Position numbers and translations under genes: made by a program
The notes under the pieces: model-generated
Databases searched by the model: none
Seen by the model: the letters and a program-made list of their open reading frames with translations, nothing else
What the model was told of the DNA's origin: nothing
Part shown: positions 1 through 5,163 of the stretch, one piece after another
Numbering within the stretch: position 1 is the first letter of the stretch
How the letters are laid out: every line of letters begins with the position of its first letter
Assembly (NCBI GenBank): GCA_027011725.1
Contig: JALUZQ010000261.1
Location: 1 to 5,163 of the forward strand
Length of the DNA stretch: 5,163 nucleotides
DNA from: Sulfurimonas sp.
GTDB lineage: Bacteria > Campylobacterota > Campylobacteria > Campylobacterales > Sulfurimonadaceae
Reading direction: 5' to 3'

Positions 1-57
1 AATGTCATTTGCCAAAAGATTTAGACAAATTCCCAGCAGTAATATTATTTTTTTCAT
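1..57 (-). CDS. Start of an exported protein (3' end outside window)
   Basis: Only the first 19 codons are visible: MKKIILLLGICLNLLANDI, which runs off the left edge. It has a classic type I signal peptide shape: basic n-region (KK), hydrophobic core (about 4-15) and a possible cleavage after LLA at Ala16. The Cys at position 11 is not preceded by a good lipobox, so a lipoprotein is less likely. ATG 57 is preceded by AAGAGG, about 6 nt away, directly after the stop of the tadE-like gene. Position in the Tad operon makes an outer-membrane secretin (CpaC/RcpA) or another periplasmic Tad component a plausible identity, but the visible residues do not decide it. Start and export signal are reasonably supported; function is unknown. 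Confidence 0.62.
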   Translation of the reverse strand, partial: MKKIILLLGICLNLLANDI

Positions 58-63
58 TTTTTT

Positions 64-69
64 CCTCTT
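64..69 (-). promoter_or_regulatory. Ribosome binding site of the left-edge exported protein (AAGAGG)
   Basis: AAGAGG lies directly after the stop of the tadE-like gene and about 6 nt before ATG 57. It supports the reality of the short truncated reading frame, which would otherwise be too short to call. Confidence 0.6.
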
Positions 70-474
70 TTATTGGCAGGTGCCGATTATTGACATATTT
101 TGATCATGATACGAATAGGTATGCATACTTGTAGATAAAAGCTTGTTTTTGAGATAAGGTCCATTATGTGTATAGGTGATGACTATATCTATTTTTCCCG
201 CTTCATCTGCATCTTTTTTATTTGAAAAGTTAAGATGAGTACCGTTTGGACACAAATCATCCGCATTCATATCAAAGGAGCTTAAATCTTCCATATTGTC
301 AGCTTTTTGTGAAGCTTGGTTGGCTATGAGTTTGAGTTTGTAATCCTCTTGCATAATGCTCCAGTAATCGATCATAAAGGTAACGATAAATGCCATTGTC
401 GGCAAAACCACCAACAATGTAGCCATAATTTGGCCAAGGCCAAAGGCATTACGACATCTATTTTTATTTCTCAT
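70..474 (-). CDS. TadE/TadF-like pseudopilin (minor pilin or assembly component)
   Basis: A 134-residue protein with a short basic N-terminus (MRNKNRCRNAFG), a hydrophobic helix at about 16-35 and a soluble C-terminal part of about 95 residues, the layout of TadE/TadF pseudopilins. The segment GLGQIMATLLVVLPTM (12-27) aligns well with the TadE N-terminal consensus, where a prepilin peptidase cuts after Gly just before a Gln-initiated helix containing ALVE. Here the cleavage would be after Gly14, giving QIMAT; the position usually holding Glu (+5) is Thr19. The soluble part contains Cys75 and Cys133, which could form a disulfide in the periplasm (inference). The start ATG 474 follows an in-frame stop at 484-486, so no longer start exists; an AAAAGGTAAG-type site lies about 12 nt upstream, a long spacing. 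It overlaps the cpaB-like stop, placing it in the operon. A TadF, TadG fragment or other minor pilin is possible; I use TadE-like as the general label. The Flp major pilin is usually much shorter, so it is unlikely to be that. Confidence 0.75.
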   Translation of the reverse strand: MRNKNRCRNAFGLGQIMATLLVVLPTMAFIVTFMIDYWSIMQEDYKLKLIANQASQKADNMEDLSSFDMNADDLCPNGTHLNFSNKKDADEAGKIDIVITYTHNGPYLKNKLLSTSMHTYSYHDQNMSIIGTCQ

Positions 475-1375
475 AAGCGATGCTTACCTTTTGTGTATGT
501 TTGACACGTCTCTTTTTCACTACATGGACCTTTTTATGGTCAAGCAAGAGCTTTTGCTTCTCTTTTTGTATAGCTTCATCCGTGTCTGTTGCTGCGTTTA
601 CAAGCCAAAGTTGTCCACCATAGTTGTTGGTGTTGTAGGCTCTGTTGTTATTGAGCGCCTGCGTTTCATAGTAAAGAGCCAAAAAGTTTTTAATCTCTTT
701 TGGAGACATGTCAAGTACTATGGTGTCTGCTTCTATGATTTTACTTGTAGTCACTTTATCTTTTGTCTGCGTTATGGTTCGTGTAAAGGCAGGTATGGTG
801 ACATTACGGCTTATAAAAGAGTGTACCGGTACATGCAGAGCAATGTACTTTGTTTGAAAGCTGTACTCTCTGTTTTTGAGCTTCTTTGGCATAACAGAGA
901 CAATATCTACAAAATTTCCGGCTTTAAGAGAGGCATCTTTATTTTTAAAGACGCTAAGCGGAATTGAGATCGTGTCGCTTGTTGCCACTATTGTTTGCTT
1001 GGCAGGAGTTTTGTCACTTTGTATCTCTTTTTTCTTTTTTACTCGTTTGTCTGACGGGTTGATGGTAGAGAGTTTCTCTTTACGCATAGGCTCTTTAGCA
1101 AATATGTCTACTTTTGCATAACGTCCTATGATTTCTTCAGCAGTAAGCGGCTTGAAAGAGACATAGTTTTGTGGAAGTTTTGCTTTGACAATCGCATCTG
1201 CTCCAATATAATCTCCCTCTTTTAAATTCTTTGATGCCACATACACTTCGATATTGTGTGTAATGTTTTCATTGGCTTTACTCTGTTTTAAATACATTAG
1301 CAAAGCAACAGATGAGGTGAATAGGACAAGCCCTACCAGTATCCCCATGACGATTCTTATGTTTCGATTTCTCAT
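464..1375 (-). CDS. cpaB: CpaB/RcpC-like Tad pilus assembly protein (SAF domain)
   Basis: A 303-residue protein anchored in the inner membrane by an N-terminal helix (about 7-28) with the rest in the periplasm. Family members interact with the outer-membrane secretin and influence Flp pilus assembly. A SAF-type domain follows at about 40-104: EVYVASKNLKEGDYIGADAI, then the IIGRYAKVDIFAKEP segment, the hallmark of CpaB/RcpC. A Lys-rich linker (109-118) leads to the RcpC-type domain (about 133-260), starting at ISIPLSVF and including KAGNFVDIVSV (151-161) and LWLVNA (256-261). The C-terminus is unusually basic, with a KKVHVVKKRRVKH run (281-293). Start ATG 1375 has a strong AAGGAG site that begins directly after the tadC stop. 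The stop overlaps the tadE-like gene by 11 nt. Length fits the family (about 250-320). Family identity is firm; the basic tail is an observation without assigned function. Confidence 0.92.
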   Translation of the reverse strand: MRNRNIRIVMGILVGLVLFTSSVALLMYLKQSKANENITHNIEVYVASKNLKEGDYIGADAIVKAKLPQNYVSFKPLTAEEIIGRYAKVDIFAKEPMRKEKLSTINPSDKRVKKKKEIQSDKTPAKQTIVATSDTISIPLSVFKNKDASLKAGNFVDIVSVMPKKLKNREYSFQTKYIALHVPVHSFISRNVTIPAFTRTITQTKDKVTTSKIIEADTIVLDMSPKEIKNFLALYYETQALNNNRAYNTNNYGGQLWLVNAATDTDEAIQKEKQKLLLDHKKVHVVKKRRVKHTQKVSIAYEK

Positions 1376-1379
1376 ATTA

Positions 1380-1385
1380 CTCCTT
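1380..1385 (-). promoter_or_regulatory. Ribosome binding site of the cpaB-like gene (AAGGAG)
   Basis: A near-perfect Shine-Dalgarno sequence, AAGGAG, starts directly after the tadC stop codon and is 4 nt from ATG 1375. It is the strongest such site in the window and shows that the 10-nt gap exists to hold it. The spacing is slightly short. Confidence 0.7.
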
Positions 1386-2222
1386 TTAAAATCCTGGCAT
1401 TAAAGCATCAGCAGACATTGGAAATGCCACCATTGCTATGACCGCAGGCAAGATAAAGATAAACATTACAAAAGTAATGCTGATGTTCATAGTGGCTGCA
1501 CGCTTCTCTACGTTGAGCATTTCCATATCTTTGATCTCTTGTGCTTGATTTTCAAATATGGTCTTTACACCTATTCCCGTCTCTTCTGAGAGACGCATAA
1601 AGCCGACAATGGTTGCAATGGCATCACTGCCTGTTCGCTCGACAAGATTATTGTACGCGATGTCACTTGAGTAGGTAATAAACTCATTTTTAAACTTTTT
1701 TGACTCTTCTAGCAGATCTTTTCCAAGAACATTGCCCGCTTCTTGGGTGACTTTGTCGATGGCATTGTTGAGTCCGCCGCCACCTTCAAGAATGATGATA
1801 AGCAGGTCAATGAAAATTGCAAGATCGTTGTTGATCCTTTTTACACGCGCTTTTATCTGTTCATCAAGGTAGAGATAGGGCATAAAGAACATAACCAAAA
1901 TGGCAATAAAGCCAATGAAGAGATTTAAAAGCAAAGAGAGATCAAGTAAGACAATAAGACTGAAAAGTGCCAAACCGGCAACTACACTAAGTGCTTGTAC
2001 CTCTTTGTACTCTTTATGCGTGATTCCTGCTTGGGTGAGCTTGATCTCAAACGCAGCTTTTTTATCACTCTCCTCTTTTGAGATGATGGTCTCTCCTTGA
2101 ATGGAAAAGATAGCATTGAGCATACGTACATGTTTGTAGTGCTGTAAAAGGTAGAGGGTTGTAAAAAAGAGAATAATGCCTAAAGAGATTATCATCAGGG
2201 TGTACGAAAGAGTCTCTATCAT
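1386..2222 (-). CDS. tadC: TadC-like inner-membrane platform protein (T2SF domain)
   Basis: A 278-residue membrane protein, the second T2SF paralogue of the locus and the expected partner of TadB. Membrane segments are predicted at about 5-25, 77-98, 100-118 and 246-267. The T2SF domain spans about 132-260, with DLLIIILEGGGGLNNAID (139-156) at the position where family members carry an Asp-Leu helix followed by a Gly-containing turn. A later block, GFMRLSEETGIGVKTIFENQ (207-226), leads into the EKRAATMNISITFVMFIFIL helix region (239-258) typical of TadC C-termini. Translation starts at ATG 2222 in an ATGA overlap with tadB, with an AAAGGTGA-type ribosome site 5-6 nt upstream. A 10-nt gap follows before cpaB. 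The two T2SF proteins are clearly different sequences, not a recent duplication. TadB and TadC names could be swapped only by order; the family call is secure. Confidence 0.94.
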   Translation of the reverse strand: MIETLSYTLMIISLGIILFFTTLYLLQHYKHVRMLNAIFSIQGETIISKEESDKKAAFEIKLTQAGITHKEYKEVQALSVVAGLALFSLIVLLDLSLLLNLFIGFIAILVMFFMPYLYLDEQIKARVKRINNDLAIFIDLLIIILEGGGGLNNAIDKVTQEAGNVLGKDLLEESKKFKNEFITYSSDIAYNNLVERTGSDAIATIVGFMRLSEETGIGVKTIFENQAQEIKDMEMLNVEKRAATMNISITFVMFIFILPAVIAMVAFPMSADALMPGF

Positions 2223-3151
2223 TTGTTCACCTTTGTGATAAATTTATTTGCCATAATCCCTAAAAATACCCACAATGAGATACCAAGAAGTTGGAATCTT
2301 CCGTAGTCGCTCTGCATAAAATACTCGCTGAGTTTACCGTCAAAGTTCTTATCGAGTGCAAAGTAGAGAAAAATAGTGATAAAGACAACAACATATGAAC
2401 CTATGCTTCCCTCTCTTGTAATGACATCGACCTTCTCTTGCATCTTCTCTCTGTAGGCAATGGTCTGCTCTACCTTCTCAAGTGTATTTGAGAACTGTCC
2501 ACCACTTGCACGGCCTATTTTAATGGCAAGCGCAAAGATGCGCAACTCTTTTGAGTCAATATATTGGTTGATCTTTTCAAAGGCTTCAACCTCGCCAATG
2601 GTGTTCTTCTCTTGAAAAAAGTTTTCAAATATCTCTTTAAACAGCGGAGAACTTGAAACGGAGATGGACTTGACAAGGGCTTGTTCAAACCCTATACCGT
2701 TTTTCATCATCTTTACAAGCACAGAAATAGCAATGGCAAGCGCTTTGTTAAACTTTTTTTGTCGTGTATGTATAATGGACTGTATGGCCATATAAAAAAG
2801 GAGTGACCCAAAGGCCATTCCTATGATGAAGCCCGACCAGTGCTGTAAAAAAAGTGCAAAGAGTGAACCGATGAAGAGTACAAACGCAGCAAAGAGCGTT
2901 AAAAAGAGATACATAGGCATACGAATACCTGCATGCGTCATTATGGAAGCTACCTTCTCCGAAAAAGCTTTTTTGTCACCTTTTTTCTCTTTAAGAATCT
3001 CTGCAAACTCATCGTCAGTAAAGGCGATGGAACGTTTGACATATTCAAGATGGCGTGCACGTTGGTACTCTGTATATAAAAAATACCCAAAGAGTGTGGC
3101 ACTTGATGTTATGACTAAGATTAATAGTATATCTATTTGTAATTCGCTCAT
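2219..3151 (-). CDS. tadB: TadB-like inner-membrane platform protein (T2SF domain)
   Basis: A 310-residue integral membrane protein of the GspF/T2SF family. TadB and TadC together form the inner-membrane platform on which the TadA/CpaF ATPase acts. Predicted membrane segments lie at about 7-26, 80-102, 105-126, 249-266 and 286-303. The T2SF domain covers about 136-260: a cytoplasmic helical part starting ALAIAISVLVKMMKNGIGFE (137-156) and the conserved-type block IGRASGGQFSNTLEKVEQTI (212-231), followed by YREKMQEKV. Length and layout match TadB, which is typically about 300 residues. The start ATG is inside the TAATG junction with cpaF and has no convincing Shine-Dalgarno sequence upstream, so translation probably depends on re-initiation after the ATPase. 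The end overlaps the tadC start by 4 nt (ATGA). TadB rather than TadC is assigned from order (directly after the ATPase) and from the long N-terminal region; the family is certain. Confidence 0.94.
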   Translation of the reverse strand: MSELQIDILLILVITSSATLFGYFLYTEYQRARHLEYVKRSIAFTDDEFAEILKEKKGDKKAFSEKVASIMTHAGIRMPMYLFLTLFAAFVLFIGSLFALFLQHWSGFIIGMAFGSLLFYMAIQSIIHTRQKKFNKALAIAISVLVKMMKNGIGFEQALVKSISVSSSPLFKEIFENFFQEKNTIGEVEAFEKINQYIDSKELRIFALAIKIGRASGGQFSNTLEKVEQTIAYREKMQEKVDVITREGSIGSYVVVFITIFLYFALDKNFDGKLSEYFMQSDYGRFQLLGISLWVFLGIMANKFITKVNK

Positions 3152-4716
3152 TATTGTAGGTTAGGCCATCTTTCTAGTATATTTTTCCCAGAAGCGTAAG
3201 AGCTTTGGATAATTTCAGACATATAGTTCTCTCTCCATCCGCACATACGTTTTGGGTGGAATGATTTTAACTCATTAATGAGCATCTCTTTTGTCACTTC
3301 AAACTCATTGTCAAATATACGTGAATCGAGGGTGATGCCATTTTGCAGCATTTTAAGAGATGCTCGTGATGATGCCGAGATAGCTTTAAAGTTTCCGCTT
3401 GAGTCCATAGGATTCTCACTACTCATTGAACGTTTGAATTCAAACAGATCAAGCATGGAAACCACACCGTTTTCTTCAATACGTCTCTCAGGTTCGGAAA
3501 TTTTGACTATGCGTCTTGTTCCATCCGGAAAACGGACGATCTGGACGATGAGATCAACTGCTGAGATGATCTGAGAACGTACAAAGCTCATATTCGCCGT
3601 TGGCCGTGCCTCTAGGAACATATTTTCAATTCTGACTATCGCTTCTTTGGTATCATCAGCATGAATAGTGGTCATAGAACCGGGATGCCCCGTGTTCATT
3701 GCGTTTAGCATAGTGACTATTTCAGGCCCTCTACACTCACCGACGACGATTCTTCTTGGACTTGAACGCAGTGCTGTTCGCAAAAGACTCTCAATGGTAA
3801 TCTCTCCTGCACCTTCTTCATTGGCAGGACGTGCTTCAAATGAACGGATAGCATGGCATGGCATTTGAGGCTTCATCTCTTTTGTATCTTCTATGGTAAG
3901 GAGTTGGTCACCCTCGTCTATGAAGCGTGTGAGTGCATTTAAAAATGTCGTTTTACCGCTTGATGTACCACCGGAAACTACGATGTTGAGCTTCCCTTCT
4001 ATGGCTTTTACCAAAAAATATGCCATTTTCAAGTCGATCATATTTGCATCTATAAGACTTTCAAAGAGCAAAGGTATTTCGCGAAACTTTCTGACAGTTA
4101 CATATGAACCTGCGTTTCCATCACTGTCAAGGTTTGCCGAAACAGGGGGAATTTGTATCTCTATACGAGAACCATCAGGCAGTTTTGCCGAGGCAATAGG
4201 ATGTGCTTCATCTACTTTACGGTTGGATTCAGAGAGCATTCTGTTTATGAACTTTTTAAGGTCATCTTCACTTCTGAACTTAAATGGAGTAGTGAGTGTC
4301 TGCCCGTCATAAATGACATCGACATAATCTTTTGTATTGACGATGATGTCATTGAGATCGCTTCCGGAAATTCTTATAATGGTTGAGATAGGGCCATAAT
4401 AGAGAAGATTGTCAATGACAAAGTCTGCGATCTCTGCTTTGAGAATATGTTTTGGAACACTGAATGTCGAGATATGTTTGACTACAACTTCACGGATCAT
4501 TTTCTCTGTGAGTTGTCCGTTAATGTTTAATTTTTCAAGAAAAGAGTCATAGATCTCACAAGCGAGTTTGAAATACTCTTCATTTCTGTAAATGAGAGGA
4601 AAACAGAGCTCGACACAAAGATTTTCATCGACATTAATGGGTTTTGCTGCACCGGGAACCGTGACAACTTTTTCTTGCGTATTATGACGCTCTTTTAGCT
4701 TGCTCTTTAAAGCCAT
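3151..4716 (-). CDS. cpaF: CpaF/TadA-type pilus assembly ATPase
   Basis: A 521-residue cytoplasmic secretion ATPase of the VirB11/TadA class, which forms a hexamer under the inner membrane and powers Tad pilus assembly. All nucleotide motifs are intact: Walker A GGTSSGKTT (about 249-257), an Asp-box TIEDTKE (274-280), Walker B RIVVGECRG (322-330, catalytic Glu 327) and a His-box TGHPGSMTTIHADD (342-355). The N-terminal half (about 45-215) fits the usual CpaF N-terminal domain, with LPDGSRIEIQIPP at about 179-191 before the ATPase core. Canonical CpaF similarity seems to end near residue 465, at a GITLDSRIF-like segment, leaving about 55 extra residues (467-521) with no motif I recognise. The ATG at 4716 is preceded by AAGG at 7 nt and overlaps the cpaE-like stop. 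The stop shares one base with the tadB start (TAATG). The identity is very secure; an outside GspE-type ATPase is unlikely because of the TadB/TadC neighbours. Confidence 0.97.
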   Translation of the reverse strand: MALKSKLKERHNTQEKVVTVPGAAKPINVDENLCVELCFPLIYRNEEYFKLACEIYDSFLEKLNINGQLTEKMIREVVVKHISTFSVPKHILKAEIADFVIDNLLYYGPISTIIRISGSDLNDIIVNTKDYVDVIYDGQTLTTPFKFRSEDDLKKFINRMLSESNRKVDEAHPIASAKLPDGSRIEIQIPPVSANLDSDGNAGSYVTVRKFREIPLLFESLIDANMIDLKMAYFLVKAIEGKLNIVVSGGTSSGKTTFLNALTRFIDEGDQLLTIEDTKEMKPQMPCHAIRSFEARPANEEGAGEITIESLLRTALRSSPRRIVVGECRGPEIVTMLNAMNTGHPGSMTTIHADDTKEAIVRIENMFLEARPTANMSFVRSQIISAVDLIVQIVRFPDGTRRIVKISEPERRIEENGVVSMLDLFEFKRSMSSENPMDSSGNFKAISASSRASLKMLQNGITLDSRIFDNEFEVTKEMLINELKSFHPKRMCGWRENYMSEIIQSSYASGKNILERWPNLQ

Positions 4717-5163
4717 TTCTTGACCTTGCTCCAGAGTGATGACTGCGCTTTTGTTGCGTGTTCAAAGAGAGTGGGGTCTTTGATAAAGAACTTCTCACTC
4801 AGTTGGCGAATACTTTGCATAAACGGTGAATCAGGGTAGACCTCTGCGACAAGTTGTGCCTCATTCCAACACTCTCTGAGATGTTTTGCATCATTTGGCA
4901 GGGAGTAGTGGATCTCAAAGTTATGACGCAGACCTTTTGAGAGGATCTTTTTTGCTTCATCATGTGTTACTGTTCCGTAAGAGTCCTCTCTGTTTGCGAT
5001 GATATGTGTTTTGTTGTACCAACCACTTTTGTCTATAATATCTATGTATGTCTTTAAAATCGACATAGAGGGAATACTAAACTCGGTAATGACAAAAATA
5101 TTGTCTGCGATCTCTTGGATGTCCACTTCAAGTTCTACATCCTCAAATACACCGACGTCAATG
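4707..5163 (-). CDS. CpaE/TadZ-like pilus localisation ATPase, C-terminal part (5' end outside window)
   Basis: This frame is open to the right edge, so the gene is cut; 151 residues are visible. A GTG at 5126 could be read as a start, but it is more likely an internal valine because the 12 codons before it continue a CpaE-type fold. The visible part opens with IDVG, which fits the deviant Walker B strand of MinD/ParA-like ATPases. It is followed at the expected distance by ADNIFVITEFSIPS, matching the family pattern of a strand plus a Ser/Pro loop. The late stretch SLPNDAKHLRECWNEAQLV, then a YPDSPF segment, resembles the C-terminal region of CpaE/TadZ proteins. The P-loop and any receiver-like N-terminal domain lie outside the window. 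In known Tad systems TadZ/CpaE sits at the membrane and positions the pilus machine. The stop overlaps the start of the cpaF-like gene by 10 nt, which supports the assignment. Family is fairly sure; whether it is catalytically intact cannot be judged. Confidence 0.83.
   Translation of the reverse strand, partial: IDVGVFEDVELEVDIQEIADNIFVITEFSIPSMSILKTYIDIIDKSGWYNKTHIIANREDSYGTVTHDEAKKILSKGLRHNFEIHYSLPNDAKHLRECWNEAQLVAEVYPDSPFMQSIRQLSEKFFIKDPTLFEHATKAQSSLWSKVKKWL
4724..4727 (-). promoter_or_regulatory. Ribosome binding site of the cpaF gene (AAGG)
   Basis: AAGG sits 7 nt before ATG 4716, inside the last codons of the cpaE-like gene, with a GGAG a few bases further upstream. It supports the ATG at 4716 as the cpaF start despite the 10-nt overlap with the upstream gene. 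Confidence 0.5.

Noticed and set aside
491..967. Plus-strand open frame of 158 residues opposite the cpaB-like gene.
   Set aside because: It is fully antisense to a clearly assigned gene, has no recognisable domain and a Cys/Tyr/Phe-rich composition typical of shadow frames.
448..1375. Similar N-termini of the cpaB-like and tadE-like proteins (MRNRN and MRNKN) as a duplication.
   Set aside because: Similarity stops after a few residues, and the rest of the proteins differ completely; likely chance in short basic N-termini.
2823..3164. Plus-strand open frame of 113 residues opposite the tadB start.
   Set aside because: Antisense to tadB with no domain and no ribosome site seen.
3893..4312. 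Plus-strand open frame of 139 residues opposite cpaF.
   Set aside because: It overlaps the Walker A coding region of a well-supported ATPase and shows no family features; a shadow frame.
5124..5126. GTG as the start of a 139-residue CpaE-like protein.
   Set aside because: The frame stays open to the edge, and the 12 codons before it encode an IDVG strand fitting the Walker B region, so the GTG is most likely an internal valine.

Overview
The window is gene-dense, and every supported gene reads right to left on the minus strand. It is an internal piece of a Tad (tight adherence, Flp/Cpa-type) type IV pilus locus. In transcription order it holds the C-terminal part of a CpaE/TadZ-like protein (cut by the right edge), a complete CpaF/TadA secretion ATPase, a TadB-like and a TadC-like inner-membrane platform protein, a CpaB/RcpC-like SAF-domain protein, a small TadE/TadF-like pseudopilin, and the first 19 codons of an exported protein cut by the left edge.

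Organism: the DNA is moderately AT-rich, the proteins are rich in Lys, Ile and Phe, and the genes are packed with overlaps. This suggests a Gram-negative bacterium. A member of the Campylobacterota (Sulfurimonas-like) is my best guess, but it rests on composition and general impression only. CpaB/RcpC normally works with an outer-membrane secretin, which supports a two-membrane cell.

Layout: 5163-4707 CpaE-like (partial); 4716-3151 CpaF; 3151-2219 TadB; 2222-1386 TadC; 1375-464 CpaB; 474-70 TadE-like; 57-1 start of an exported protein. Junctions are an 11-nt or smaller overlap or a 10-12 nt gap, so this is almost certainly one translationally coupled operon whose promoter lies beyond the right edge. 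No intergenic stretch exceeds 12 nt, and I see no promoter, terminator, RNA gene, CRISPR array, insertion sequence or notable repeat.

How the genes work together (family knowledge): the CpaE-like protein would place the machine in the cell. CpaF hydrolyses ATP to drive pilin extraction and pilus extension or retraction through the TadB/TadC platform. CpaB/RcpC links to the secretin in the periplasm, and the TadE-like protein would be a minor pilin or assembly component. The Flp major pilin, prepilin peptidase, TadD lipoprotein and a confirmed secretin are not in the window.

I do not see a new system here. The points of interest are variations on a known one: a permuted gene order, a TadE-like protein lacking the usual glutamate after the predicted cleavage site, an extra C-terminal tail on the ATPase, and an unidentified exported protein starting at the left edge.
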